Notes: generated from the letters alone by a model not told the origin. A DNA stretch of 64,000 nt from Bactrocera neohumeralis (GCF_024586455.1 NW_026089623.1:558001-622000), one strand, 5' to 3'; positions 33,387 to 44,935 are shown, counted from the stretch's first letter. Made by a program: numbers and translations.

Positions 33387-33604
33387 GATGAACGCTTTGC
33401 TTTCAGAGTTGCCGAAGTTTTATCTCTGCCCAGGAATTTGTTCGGCTTGGCGTCGCAAACTTGTTATGTGAACGTACTCAGACAAAAGCGTACCTTTGTG
33501 CATAGTATACCTCAGCCTTTGTGTAAGAGTGACAAAAATGTACATATGGTGGATGGCGAATAAATTATAGTGGGCACTATACTTGATATTATTTTTTACA
33601 TTAG

Positions 33605-34380
33605 AGCTGACTTAATTAACTCTACCTGGAAAATTATGAAGTCAATGAGCCTTCAAGAGCGACATAATTATATTTTAAAGAAATTCATTATATCTGATAA
33701 ATCCTTCGAAGGCAAGAAGAATTCTTATGACATTCATATAATAAAGGAACATCATCGATTTTTATGGGATGACAACGAATTAAGTGATGGTAATAATTCA
33801 TGGGAAGTTTGTATGGCTAGACGCTACTATAACAAATTATTTAAGGTAATAAAATACATACGAAATAAAACGTTTGGAAAATTATAAGATTTATTAATTT
33901 TTGAAGGAATATTGCATAGCAGATTTAACTCTACACAAGGAAAATAAAGTTGCATTGCGTTGGCGTACGAGAGATGAAGTAGTTTTAGGTAAAGGGCAGT
34001 TTCAATGTGGAAGTAGGAAATGTGAACAAAGAGAAAATTTGAGCAGTTGGGAAGTAAATTTTGCTTATCACGAGCAAGGAGAGAATAAAAATGCGTTAGT
34101 AAAGTTGCGACTATGTGCGAATCATTCGAAGCAGTTAAATTTCACTTCACGAAAACGGGAAGTTAAGCGTTTAAAAAAGTGTTCTGCTACAAAGGGGCAT
34201 ATGCTGCGAAAAAATCAAGGAAATGCTCAAGTAGCAAGTTGTTTTGGAAATATTGTATCTGAAGCAAAAGAAGAAAATGAAACCGGGAACAGGATATGGA
34301 ACCGCAGAACAAATGTAGAATTAGAGCAACCATCCCGTGAAATTGAATTTGAACGCTATTTAGAAGATCTTCTTTTATAG
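33605..34380 (+). CDS. FRA10AC1: FRA10AC1 homologue, C-terminal two exons
   Basis: Exon 33605-33845 encodes MSLQERHNYILKKF ... IKEHHRFLWDD ... WEVCMARRYYNKLFK. A 61-bp intron (33846-33906, GTAATA..GAAG) is followed by exon 33907-34380, EYCIADLTLHKENKVALRWR, GKGQFQCGSRKCEQRE, SWEVNFAYHEQGENKNALVK and LRLCANHSKQLNF, ending FERYLEDLLL and TAG. This is the conserved core of the FRA10AC1 family, nuclear proteins linked to the spliceosome (family knowledge), including the CG..KC..C..H zinc-binding-like Cys/His set. The exon starts at acceptor TTACATTAG. The N-terminal exon expected upstream was not found; the upstream side is repeat DNA, so it may be farther away or lost. Confidence 0.85.
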
Positions 34381-35144
34381 TTTATGGTAACCCCTGTCTA
34401 TTGATTAATTTTATAACATAATATTGATTCATGAAATATTTTTACTCCACCATATGAATGTTCATAAAACTGTTATGCCAATTTCTGATAGGAATGGAAG
34501 GGCCCATAATGCACACACTTTTAAAATAACTACGAATATGTAGGGATGCAAAGTGCATAAAATTGATAATCCAAATTTGTGTATTTAAACTTTTTATTAT
34601 ATTAACAAAAGCGGTCCAAAATATGTTGGCAATTATAATTCAAATGTATATACAGTATTCTTAAAAACTTGAATCAGTAACAAAAGCTTTCTAATAAAAT
34701 TATATGGTCTTCAATTCATTTTTTACAACAGGTATTTAAATATGTTTAAAATATTCTTTGTTTTATTAGCCTAGTGCGCAAAGTTATGCAGAAGGGATAA
34801 AAACCGTCTTGTGAAAAGAAAAATTATTCTCTGATACATCAATTATAATTGTTCTCAAATTGCGTTATATTTGCATTTTTATTTTTTTGTACCATTGTTT
34901 TATATTGGCAATTTTTTTGCAACTATGTTTATAACCCTTACCACACCAAGACCAAAATTTAAAAAAAAAACACTAAATTAAAAACGTTGTTATATTAATA
35001 GTATTTTACTGTTTTTAAATACATATATTAAGTTAATGACGGAAACTGTTTATAATTGTTTTAAGCTTTATAAAGTTGCTTGAAGCTCAATAAATTGTTT
35101 AAGTACATATATGTATATTAATAAAACTTCAACTGCATAAACAT
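34381..35144. other. Convergent 3' UTR interval
   Basis: AT-rich sequence between the stop of FRA10AC1 (+) and the stop of p38 (-). AATAAA-like signals occur on both strands (for example AATAAAACTTC at 35119 and TTTATTATATTAAC at 34592). No separate gene seen. Confidence 0.5.
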
Positions 35145-35382
35145 TTAAACATCACTTTTGCACTTTTCAAGAACTTCGGCAAAGGCTTGTGGTGGTTTAA
35201 AGCTTAATACTTCTGTAAATACAAGTTCTTTCCACTTTTCAACTGGCAAATCCATATCTTCGAAGCTTTGATCATACAACGGAGAGGTTTGCTCATCACT
35301 AGGGTCATGATATTTTTCCATATATGTGTGAGCTAGGGCTTGTTCTGCTGTAATTCGTTTTTCGGCATCCAACTCTAGCATT
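35145..35382 (-). CDS. p38: p38 MAP kinase, last coding exon(s)
   Basis: On the minus strand the frame out of the gap reads MLELDAEKRITAEQALAHTY, MEKYHDPSDEQTSPLYDQSF, EDMDLPVEKWKELVFTEVLS and FKPPQAFAEVLEKCKSDV, then TAA (35145-35147). This is the C-lobe end and C-terminal extension of p38-family stress kinases (R-I-T-A-E-Q-A-L-A-H, then the docking-groove D/E-rich segment). Features of both fly p38a and p38b are present, so the paralogue is not settled. HTY replaces the common HPY. The kinase core, including the activation loop, would lie beyond the gap. Confidence 0.88.
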
Positions 35383-35482
35383 NNNNNNNNNNNNNNNNNN
35401 NNNNNNNNNNNNNNNNNNNNNNNNNNNNNNNNNNNNNNNNNNNNNNNNNNNNNNNNNNNNNNNNNNNNNNNNNNNNNNNNNN
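35383..35482. other. Assembly gap (100 N) inside p38
   Basis: A run of 100 N. The codons just upstream on the minus strand (MEITTKLDLDD at 35483-35516) are not p38 sequence, so the gap probably hides exons and intron, or a misjoin. Confidence 0.9.
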
Positions 35483-35516
35483 CGTCATCTAAGTCTAGTT
35501 TTGTTGTTATTTCCAT

Positions 35517-36570
35517 ATTTAGGTTTACGTGAGGCTCCAGCCAAGTTTGGAAAAATCGTATGTTCGACCTTCTATTTTAAATACACGTTCGAGATGTGAC
35601 AACAACAGTCATATTCATATTGATAATGAGAGCGGAATGATGTGGGCTTATGCTGGCATAAATTGCGAAGTCAATTAGATCCGGAATTTTGTAGGGATCG
35701 GTCGGCCAGTATGTCGGTCTGCCAGCAGATAAAACATTTAGGTTATTTTGAGAAACGCAGTTTACAGTTCGCGGCCTTTGGTATTCGTAAGGCGTGAACC
35801 CCACCGACGTTTGGCATTGAAATCACTTCCGGCTTAAAATCTGGGATCTAATTAAAAGTTTCTTTGCTTATATTGAATCGAGGTGTGAGATACAAAGAAG
35901 TTATATCAATTGCTCCACTGACGGCCTGGGTTTTCAAAGAAGCTCTTGCTCTTGCAAAACCCTTGCACGGTGCACGAATTGTAAAATTTTCCACTTGATG
36001 CAACGGCACAACAACAAACACACGCAGAAAATTATTTGTAATGGCTGTAAAATATGTCAGACGAAAACCCGTATTTAGTTTCGTGCAATGACACGTAAAA
36101 ATATAATTGCAACCCTGTTTTAGCTGGCATAAGGACACATTATGCCGTTAAATTGTTGAGAAAGTAAGTTTTAAATAGATTTTATAAATTCTACTATTTA
36201 AGTTCTAAAGAATTTTTACTGAAGTTGCGCCCCCGGCCGCCAAACAAGAAGTGGAAGGAGAGTGACGTGCACTCCATAGTACAGTTTTTAATGGAAAAGG
36301 CGGAATTTGAGGTAAGTTTATACGTTTTTTTTTTTTTGAATTTTTCATCTAATTCGGTTTGATATCTTTTCAGGCTACAACTGCGCAATTGTTTTATAAA
36401 CGATTTTTAGAAAAATTGCTGTTGGATATCTCATGAGATCTGGTGCGGTGAAAGGTCCGGCATTTGAAGGCATAGTACCGTAAAGCCAATGACTGGCTCA
36501 TGGTAACGCGATAAATCATTTTTAATAATATCAGCAAAAATTGCTCAAATGTGTCCCTATTACGACCAGC
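35517..36570. other. No gene; repeat fragment at 35940-36075
   Basis: The only recognisable feature is a partial copy of the TTCTCTTGCTCTTGC repeat (GCTCTTGCTCTTGCAAAACC, CACGCAGAAAATTATTTGTA). If p38 is intact, its upstream exons are not visible here. Confidence 0.45.
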
Positions 36571-36574
36571 TGAG

Positions 36575-38300
36575 GAAAATATTCTCCTCCCCTACTTCCC
36601 TCGGCGGGTAATGCGTCGAATACTTTCAGAGCTGGAGTGTTTTTGTCTATTCGGACAACATGACCTAGTCAGCGTAGCCGCTGTCTTTTAATTCTGCGCA
36701 CTATTTCGATGTCGTCGTATATTTCAAACAGCTCATCGTTCCATCGAATACGATATTCGCTGTGGCCAACGCGCAAGGGACCATAAATCCTTCGCAGAAC
36801 TTTTCTCTCGAAAACACTCAACGTCGACTCATCAGTTGTTGTCATCGTCCAAGCCTCTGCACCATATAGCAGGAAGGGAATTATGAGTGACTTATAGAAT
36901 TTGGTTTTTGTTCGTGGAGAGAGGACTTTACTTCTCAATTGCCTACTCAGTCCGAAGTAGCACCCGTTGGCAAGAGTGTCTATACTGGTTCCTAAATAGA
37001 CGAAATAATCTACAACTTTACAGTGACGTGGGTGCCTAGTCGCGAGTGCGACGACTGTTTGTTTGATGACAGGAGATATTTCGTCTTACGGTCGTTCACT
37101 GCCAGACCCATTTGCTTTACTTCCTTGTTCAGTCTGGAGAAAGCAGAACTAACGGCGCGGGTGTTATGTCAGCAGCTGTACACTCTTATAGCAGATTGTA
37201 CCTTCTCAGTTCAGTTCTGCAGCTCGAATTATTTTATCTAGAAGTGAAAAAGTCACAAGAAAGAGAGTCGCTTTGTCTGAAACCTCGTTTGGTATTGAAC
37301 GGTTTGGAGAGGTCCTTCCCGATCCTGACGGAGCTTTTGGTGTTGTTTAACGTCAGCTTACACAGCCGTATTAGTTTTGCGAGGATACCAAATTCAGAGA
37401 TCGCGGCATAAAAGCAGCTCCTTTTCGTGCTGTTGAAAGCAGTTTTGAAATCGACGAAGAGGTGGTGTATGTCGATTCTCCATTCACGGGTTTTTTCCAA
37501 GATTTGGCGCATGGTGAATATCTGGTCGGTTGTTGATTTGGCAGGTCTAAAGGCACACTGATAAGGTCCAATCAGTTTGTTGACGGTGGGATTTGATCTT
37601 TCACACAATACGCTCGATAGAACCTTCTACGAGATGTTGAGAAGGTTTATCCCACGGTGGATGGCGCAGATTATGGGGTCCCCCTTTTTGTGGATTAGGC
37701 AAAGAACTCTTAAATTCCAATCGTTGGGCATGCTTTCGTTTGACCATATTTTACAAAAAAGCTGATGCTTGCTCTTATCAGTTCTTCGCCGCCGTGTTTG
37801 AATAGCTCTACCGGTAATCCATCGGCCCCTGCCGCTTTGTTGTTTTTCAGGCGGCAATTGCTATTCGAACTTCTTCATGGTCGGGTAATGGAACATCTGC
37901 TCCATCGCCATCGATTGGGGAATCGGGTTCGCCTTCTCCTTTCGTTATGCATTCACTGCCATTCAGCAGGCTGGAGAAGTGTTCCCGATATAATTTTAGT
38001 ATGCTCTGGGCATCAGTTACTAGATCGCCTCCTTGGGTTCTACAAGAGTATGCTCCGGTCTTGAAACCTTCTGTTAGTCGCCGCATATTTTCGTAGAATT
38101 TTCGAACATTACCCTTTTCGGCCAGCTTATCAAGCTCTTCATACTCACGCATTTTGGCTTCTCTCTTTTTCTCTCTGCAAATGCGTCTCGCTTTCCTATT
38201 CAACTCTGTGTATCTATTCCATCCCGCACGTGTTGTGGTCGATCGTAACGTTGCAAGGTAGGCAGTCTGTTTTTTCTCCTCGGTCTCTCTTCCACCACGA
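36575..38300 (-). pseudogene. RTE-like LINE ORF, largest copy
   Basis: Minus-strand order: RICREKKREAKMREYEELDK, FYENMRRLTEGFK, LKLYREHFSSLLNG, KNNKAAGADGLPVELFKHGG (RT motif 1), a degraded motif 2, GPYQCAFRPAKSTTDQIFTM, HLFVDFKTAFNSTKR (motif A, normally DF..AFDS), GFRQSDSLSCDFF (motif B, normally RQGD), then YGAEAWTMTTTDESTLSVFE and YGPLRVGHSEYRIRWNDELF with RLRWLGHV. The YADD box is deleted between about 37160 and 37230. The endonuclease domain is absent (5' truncation). Frameshifts occur near 37850, 37600 and 37230. The RTE assignment rests on the RLRWLGHV...GRP tail. Confidence 0.8.
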
Positions 38301-38487
38301 TTCCCACACCAAACTTGCGCTCCTTTATATGGCCACTATAGTAAATGCCACAAAGACCTGCTCGCCTCAGTCCTTGTCCTATTCATCGCATTTCCTGGAC
38401 GGCGATATATCACCATTTATTTTCACGGGGATATCAACCAGCTGGGCAGCGGCAGGGCAGTCCCGATTGTGCTGGAGCGGATGACTC

Positions 38488-38904
38488 CATGTATAATATG
38501 ATACGAGACTCTCGCATTGGCTCTAATTTTTCCTTCAAACGCGTTCCCTGATTATTTGACAGCCAAGGAGATCAGGGAATTTTTGACAGTTGATTTCAGA
38601 AAAGGCGGGATGCCAGAAGTAAAGCGCTATAATTACTTGACGATATTAGTGTGAAATGAAATTTCATTGAACTGTGCGAACATATTTTGGCAAAATAAAT
38701 GTTAATGTAAATTTATTCATGATTTTGCATTTTAGCTTTTATATATGTATGCATTTTCAAAGTGTTTTATTTAGTGTTTTGTATAATTTATTACATACTC
38801 AATATAATGTTTTTCAGCAGTGACATCATTGACAAATGTTATAAAAAATGCGAGTTTTGACAGCTCTCTCTCGAATCAAAGAGTCTCGTATCATATTATC
38901 CAAG
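38488..38904. mobile_element. MITE with CATGGATAATATGATAC ends, copy 2
   Basis: Left CATGTATAATATGATACGAG, right (reverse complement) CTTGGATAATATGATACGAG. GATGACTC flanks both sides exactly (38480-38487 and 38905-38912), an 8-bp duplication. About 85-90 percent similar to 8140-8555. Confidence 0.85.
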
Positions 38905-39183
38905 GATGACTCTACATGGTGTGCAATGGTGGACTGAAAATGTTTCAATGTGTTTGTGCAATCTGTTACCTCCGTCTTGCAGGGTAATTACCCTGCGCTT
39001 TTCGTTTTCTTCTTCTTGAAAAGTTGGGTATTCGTCTTTCCTATTCTAGCAAGTTAACATTACAATGTGTTTATAATGTCGATAGTTTTTCTCTATCTTA
39101 CTTACGTAATCTCCCATTCAATTGAAAATTCCAGAATATGTAACATTTTCAGCTGTTCACTAACACTCTTCTATATATTATAG

Positions 39184-40647
39184 AGAAAAGGAAAAAGATT
39201 AAGAAGGAGAAAAAGGTAAGCATTGTGAATTGAATGTTGTGTGTATAATTCAAAATTTTAATATTACAGAAATCATTTGGACCATTTGGTAAATTCAAAT
39301 CTATTGCGTATAACAAACAAATAAGAGAGTAAGTTTTAAATTATTAAAGTTAAATAGTGCATATTTAATTCATATAGTTGTTATAGATAGTGAATTTTTG
39401 TGAAATATGTAATTTGTGCGTTATATCTACATATGTATATGTAAATGTAAAAAATTTAAAATCTTAATTGAAACGAATTGTCCGGTTACAATTATAATTG
39501 TGTAGAATTTAGAATTCCCAGGATTTCGGGAATAAAATAGGTATGGTCGGATAGAGGAGGTTCTGCTGATCAATAGTGTAATCCTTTAATTGATGTTAAA
39601 TAAATATAATTGAACAATAAGTTAATATTAAAAAAATCCACGCGAATTAGTGAAGTGTTAGTGGACATAAAAATGCGAAATATAAGTGTAAAATTAATTT
39701 TAAACCGAAAAATACGTTCTTCGAATAGTGGTAATTTTCAGCTCTAAACGCAAATATCTCGAAAATTTCCGCGAGTATAAGTACATATATATACTCTTGA
39801 ACTGAAGAACCTCCTCTATAACTAAAAATATTCACTTGTTCGTTTAAGATATCTGTTTGTATGCAGAATATCTAAATTTGTTTAAAATAAAAACAACATT
39901 GGTGTTTCATAATGAATAAAAGCGAACATAGTTCGAATATGCATATACGCATTTCTGCTCCGAAGCATGATTTTAAAAATTAAATTAAAATTAAAATATC
40001 ATTAATCATCACCTTTTTTATGATTTTTCATAGAATGAATTTCGATGACTTAGTGGAAGAAATGGATTCCGAAGTTGAATGCTCACAACCGTTGAGCCCC
40101 CATAGAGTTTGTATTGAACATAAATATTTTTCATTTTTTAATAATATTTTTTTACAGATAAAGTGTTTAAAAAAGTATCTACAACCTCGTTTGCGCTCCT
40201 CGAGTAGAACCATCACAAATTGTGGTACCGTCACCATCTTCTGGCGGCCATGCAGGTATAATGTATTATTATATAAATGTATGTATTAGTATTTGCTTCA
40301 TAAAAATACATTTATGTTTTTCAGATATAATCCAGAAGCTGGATGCCATTGAGACCCGACTCACTGCCATTAAAAAGTCCCTAACAGACAAAGTAAGTAA
40401 CGCAGTATTACATTACCAAATTAAAACAGAAGCTAATTTTTATAATTTAATTTTCTAGATGCCAGAAAAGGCCGAGGTGCAGGCACAAAGCAAATTATTG
40501 CGCGAATGCCGCGTCATAGCGGCAAAGACGCATCATTTAATTATCCGGATCACCCGTGACTTGGAGGACGAACATTACGTGGAGCTCGCTTCGAAACTGC
40601 CTATGTCATCGGAAGAGCGCGTATTAGTTTTAAGTTGTACATATTAG
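39184..40647 (+). CDS. Multi-exon cargo gene of unknown function in CCCTGCAAGACGG element
   Basis: Candidate exons: 39184-39215 (basic, KRKKIKKEKK), 39270-39328 (KSFGPFGKFKSIAYNKQIRE), 40034-40106 (MNFDDLVEEMDSEVECSQPL), 40158-40255 (includes EPSQIVVPSPSSGGHA), 40325-40392 (IIQKLDAIETRLTAIKKSLT, heptad-like Leu/Ile spacing) and 40459-40647 (KAEVQAQSKLLRECRVIAAK, RITRDLEDEHYVELASKL, stop TAG). Most borders have AG acceptors and GTAAGT-type donors, and the last two exons join in phase. The 40034/40158 joint meets a TAA in the favoured frame, so either the acceptor is wrong or the copy is damaged. The product would be a small protein with a basic N-terminus, acidic middle and coiled-coil C-terminus. 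Not recognised; the N-terminal exon is inverted here. Confidence 0.45.
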
Positions 40648-40722
40648 TTTTAAGTTGTAAATATTAGTTCTAAGTTGAACATATTAGTTTTAAGTTGTTT
40701 ATATTAGTTCTAAGTTGAAGTT
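40620..40722 (+). repeat. Tandem 20-bp units at end of cargo gene
   Basis: ATATTAGTTTTAAGTTGTAC and variants repeat about five times, the first overlapping the last codons and stop of the cargo gene. Confidence 0.85.
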
Positions 40723-41289
40723 TCTAATTTTATGCAATAATAATAGGCATATTATTAATTTAACTTAATATCTGATTTTGATTTTATTGTTAAATAAAGC
40801 AAAATAATTAAAAAAATGAATTTTATTTAAAATAATTGAATTTGCTTGAAGTAACAAATGGGTAACAGATAATCTTGTTATTGCTTGCTCTTGCTAATAT
40901 GCTTATATGTTATAGGTAACACACTGATAACGAAAATAATAACACTAACAGATATTCGGGTAACAAATACTTTTGGTTATCCATAACACACAGGTAAGCT
41001 AAGCGCTAACAAAAGAATTTGTTACCCGTAACATACTGTGAAGAGATTTGCTAACAAATGCATGTATTCTGTTAGAAAAGGGCAGCATGTGATATTTGCC
41101 ATTGGTTAGAGCGAAATAACCATTGAACATCAAATAGCTATGTGTTATTTTTTTCTCACTCTCTGAACAAAAGTAACAAATATTTTAACGAATGCAAAAG
41201 TGAACAATAACAAGTCGCTTACACGTTTGCTAACACCTACCCGTCTTGCAGCGTATAATTCTATATATTGTATTCCATAAGCAATATGG

Positions 41290-41360
41290 GGTCTCCACAG
41301 GCAATACGCACATCAATACAGTTAGTATACTATAAATTTTTGCCTGTCGAGATGCCCCGT
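41290..41360 (-). repeat. Fragment of CGGGGCATCTC foldback
   Basis: TAAATTTTTGCCTGTCGAGA followed by TGCCCCG, as in the copies near 29.9 and 51.3 kb. A related GGGTCTCCACAGG block lies just left. Confidence 0.5.
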
Positions 41361-41464
41361 AACGCCAATCACCGCATACGATTGACGTTTCACCTAATTT
41401 TCTTTCGTATGTGTGACGATCCGTGCTCGGATGTAACCATTCGACCCCTGTATTCATATATGTA

Positions 41465-42101
41465 AGTTGTCAGGATTATTATAATTCACAACGAAAATTT
41501 TTCACTTCTATCTGTTAGAATTTTAATTTTTCTACCGTTTGCTACATAACCTCAATAACAAAATGATTGCAAGCAAAGAAAAAATAAGTGTTACCATATT
41601 TCGCAAACGAATAGGACTAAATAAATAAATAAATAATGATTATACGGCCAGTAAAAAATTTATTCTCGTGTGATGAGAAACGGAATTTCTTTCAGAATTT
41701 CCTATCACTTGATAAACCTTAGGGTTGAATCAATCAGTGTTTTTTTTTTTTGATGCGCGGAATAAGCAACTCTGTAACTTTCATTTGAATGAAATGAACG
41801 ATATTCACAGCAGGGTAATTGAAACATTTAATTTTATTAAACTAATTTTTAGCTTAGAATTCAAAATATACTTAATGGTGTTTTACTGAAAGCAATCTAG
41901 TAGTTTTAGTTATAACTAATATTTATCATCTTGTTCAATAGTTCACAATAAAAGATAAATAATTTTCATAATTTATAATCGTCTTAGTTATTTATTTATC
42001 TATTAAATGAAAAATAGTATTACAATTATTATCTTACAAAGTAAGAGCTGCCAGGCCTTTCGCCTTTCGTCTTAGTTAAGTGTTTAAAATATAAGTACGT
42101 A
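41465..42101. other. No gene seen
   Basis: AT-rich. No coding frame or repeat end recognised. Confidence 0.35.
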
Positions 42102-42964
42102 GTGAGGCCAGAGAATGTAAAGTATAGAGAAGGTGCAGGTTCGACAGCGAACATTTGATAGATTCAGATGGAGGAATTCGCCGCATTTGTTAACATTGTA
42201 GGTCGGAATTCGCCTCGCAATTTTAACATTTTTAACAGTTCTCCACATATTCAACAAAGAATATGAGAGAAAGAAATATATGTATGTATTTTCGGCATAT
42301 GATGGCATGGCATATATGCCAAAGCAGATAATATGAAGAGAGATAAATATATTAAAATGCCCATGACGATTTTCGTTTTGCTTGTTTATATTTTATTTCA
42401 TTTTGAAGAGCGAAAAATGTGTACAAAACACACCTCTCACACAGAGAACATAAACAAATTTTTTATGTTCTTGTCTCACATGCCCAAGAATATGAAGAGA
42501 CATAAATATATGTATGCATGCTCCTTATGCTGCTCCCAACAACAGCATTGTGATATTTTCATGCTTCAATTTTTCTTTCAACTTGGGAATCGCAATGTAT
42601 GCAAATAATATTGACATGTAAACATAATTATGATATGAGTATAGTTTTGTATGAATGCATGCATAGTAATATTTTTCGTCAATTTGGACTTGCACATTTA
42701 ATAATTTTCTTTGATTTTTACATAATATACTATTCTAATAATTATTTTATATATTATATTTCCTACTAACAGAAATTAAATTTATCACAACAGTATATAC
42801 ATATGTACATATGTATGTATGCATATATGTACATCTTCTATCATATTAATCTTATGTCTCTGCACATGCTCATATCATAATCTTATTATGTATGTATGTA
42901 TACGCATGTGCGCATTCAGAAATTCAAATCATGATTTTATCTAATGATTTTAACTAATACGGCT

Positions 42965-43715
42965 GTGTAAACTGACGTTGAGCAACGCGAAGAGCTCCGT
43001 CAGAATCGGGAAGGACCTCTCCGAGCCGTTCGATACCAAAGGAGGTTTCAGACAAGGCGATTCCCTATCGTGTGACTTTTTCAACCTGCTTCTGGAGAAA
43101 ATAGTTCGAGCTGCAGAACTTAGTAGAGAAGGTACTATCTTTTATAAGAGTGTACAGCTGCTGGCGTATGCTGATGATATTGATATCATCGGCCTTAACA
43201 CCCGCGCCGTTAGTTCTGCTTTCTCCAGACTAGACAAAGAAGCAAAACAAATGGGTCTGGCAGTGAACGAGGGCAAGACGAAATATCTCCTGTCATCAAA
43301 CAAACAGTCGTCGCACTCGCGACTTGGCACTAACGTCACTGTTGACAGTCATAACTTTGAAGTTGTAGATAATTTCGTCTATTTAGGAACCAGTATTAAC
43401 ACCACCAACAATGTCAGCCTGGAAATCCAACGCAGGATTGCTCTTGCCAACAGGTGCTACTTCGGACTGAGTAGGCAATTGAAAAGTAAAGTCCTCTCTC
43501 GACGAACAAAAGCCAAACTCTATAATTCCTCATAATTCCCGTCCTGCTATATGGTGCAGAGGCTTGGACGATGTCAACAACTGATGAGTCGACGTTTCGA
43601 GTTTTCGAGAGAAAAGTTCTGCGAAAGATTTATGGTCCTTTGCGCGTTGGCCACGGCGAATATCGCATTCGATGGAACGATGAGCTGTACGAGATATACG
43701 ACAACATTGACATAT
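42965..43715 (+). pseudogene. RTE-like LINE fragment with intact YADD box
   Basis: Reads NAKSSVRIGKDLSEPFDTKG, GFRQGDSLSCDFFNLLLEKI (RT motif B), VQLLAYADDIDIIGLNTRAV (catalytic Y-A-D-D), GLAVNEGKTKYLLSSNKQSS, DNFVYLGTSINTTNNVSLEI and ALANRCYFGLSRQLKSKVLS. A frameshift after about 43530 moves the following YGAEAWTM-equivalent codons to another frame. It is truncated at both ends (starts inside RT, stops near IYDNID). Confidence 0.85.
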
Positions 43716-43989
43716 TACATGCGCGCGCATTGATCTGTATGTTCATACATTCATATATACTTATATGTACATATATTTGCATACATACATTGCCGAACAA
43801 ATAATGCACACGCATTCAAGCATACCACACCAACAATACATTGAAGCATTGTTCTACAAAAACAACAACTGTCTAAATAGCAGAAGCATCACAAGTCAAT
43901 ATGGCAGCCTAATTGCGAAGGCCAAATGTAGTAAATTTTACAACAAAAACGATTTCATTCATAAACGCAGGCGCATATGCCACAAGCGA

Positions 43990-44347
43990 CCTCGCTTCAT
44001 TCATAAAAACAGACGCCGTAACATCTCCCCGAGCATGCCTTTGCCTACAAGTGTCTTTTCGCGACGATGGCAAAAGCTAAAAATCATAAATTGAACAACT
44101 TTCTGATGATTCTTCACATAAAGAAGTGACAAAAGTGGCAACATAGCCGTTGTCGATTTACAATATTTGTCTAATATATTTTTCCGTGACTCGCAAAAAT
44201 CTGCGTCGATATGTATTCACGCTCATACATCTTCATACATATTTACGCTGGTTTGTAGGCGGAGCTGTACAGCGGCAAGGGAAGCGGTGACAATCGGCGG
44301 CCATTAGTTTATTTTTTCGGCACAGCTTGGATTTTCTATTATCACAT
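43990..44347. repeat. Dispersed repeat, second copy
   Basis: Parallels 3100-3430 (see that entry); interrupted on its right by the short MITE at 44348. Confidence 0.65.
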
Positions 44348-44513
44348 AAGTGCTGAACCAATGAGCGCGACAAATATTAGAATACACACGTTCTTAGGGA
44401 CACAGTTATTAAGTTAGCTGCACAACTACATAACGGTGTCCATAAGAACGTGTGTATTTTAATATTTGACAGATGTCGCTTGCAGTCTGTCGTGCTCAAT
44501 TTGTTCAGCACTT
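44348..44513. mobile_element. Short MITE, AAGTGCTGAAC ends
   Basis: Left AAGTGCTGAACCAATGAGCG and right (reverse complement) AAGTGCTGAACAAATTGAGC. Inner arms ACACACGTTCTTA and TAAGAACGTGTGT also pair. 166 bp, hairpin-like. Confidence 0.8.
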
Positions 44514-44935
44514 GACTCTTTGACAAAACGCAAGTTTCGGCCATTGGTTGACCGTGACAACGGAGATGCGAAAGAAGCGTGCGACACTTGTTATTATGAT
44601 TGTATGTACATATGTATGTGGCTCGCAATTTGCATTCGTCAACATACAGACAAATGTGTCAGAGAAATAATATATATATGTACATATGCATGTGTCATAG
44701 AAATTCTATTGGTACAAATATGGAAATGATAACGAAATAATGCGAATATGCATATTTCATGAAGGTCATTAATTTGTTTTTAGAAATGGAAGGAATGAAT
44801 GGAAGTGTTTATATAAGCACATTTAAGTTCATTTTATAATAGACGAAATTAATATAATTTTTGAAATAATAATTTATTTAAAATTATTTTTTATTTAATT
44901 TTATCACATAAAATTTTTACCATTTTTACCAAAGT

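Larger units (their letters stand above)
38930..41251 (+). mobile_element. CCCTGCAAGACGG element, long copy with rearranged left end
   Basis: The right end ..CACCTACCCGTCTTGCAG (41251) matches the 3' end of the short copy at 49479-50486 in reverse. The left side is scrambled: a 5'-terminal piece lies in minus orientation (38930-38984), then first exon plus 5' UTR in minus orientation (38990-39165), then from exon 2 onward in plus orientation. The 3' 400 bp (40850-41250) is dense with GTAACA/TGTTAC-type hexamers, possibly binding sites for a transposase. No transposase-like domain is visible inside, so it may be non-autonomous with a cargo gene. Confidence 0.65.

Noticed and set aside
33339..33563. 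Candidate first exon of the FRA10AC1 homologue
   Set aside because: The frame overlaps the MITE end, lacks FRA10AC1-like residues and has no convincing donor.
35483..35516. MEITTKLDLDD as the N-terminal part of p38
   Set aside because: Not p38-like and separated by a gap of unknown size, so I did not join it.
40459..40647. 62-codon ATG frame as an independent small gene
   Set aside because: It continues in phase from a spliced exon at 40325-40392 and matches the last exon remnant in the short copy, so it is better read as a terminal exon.
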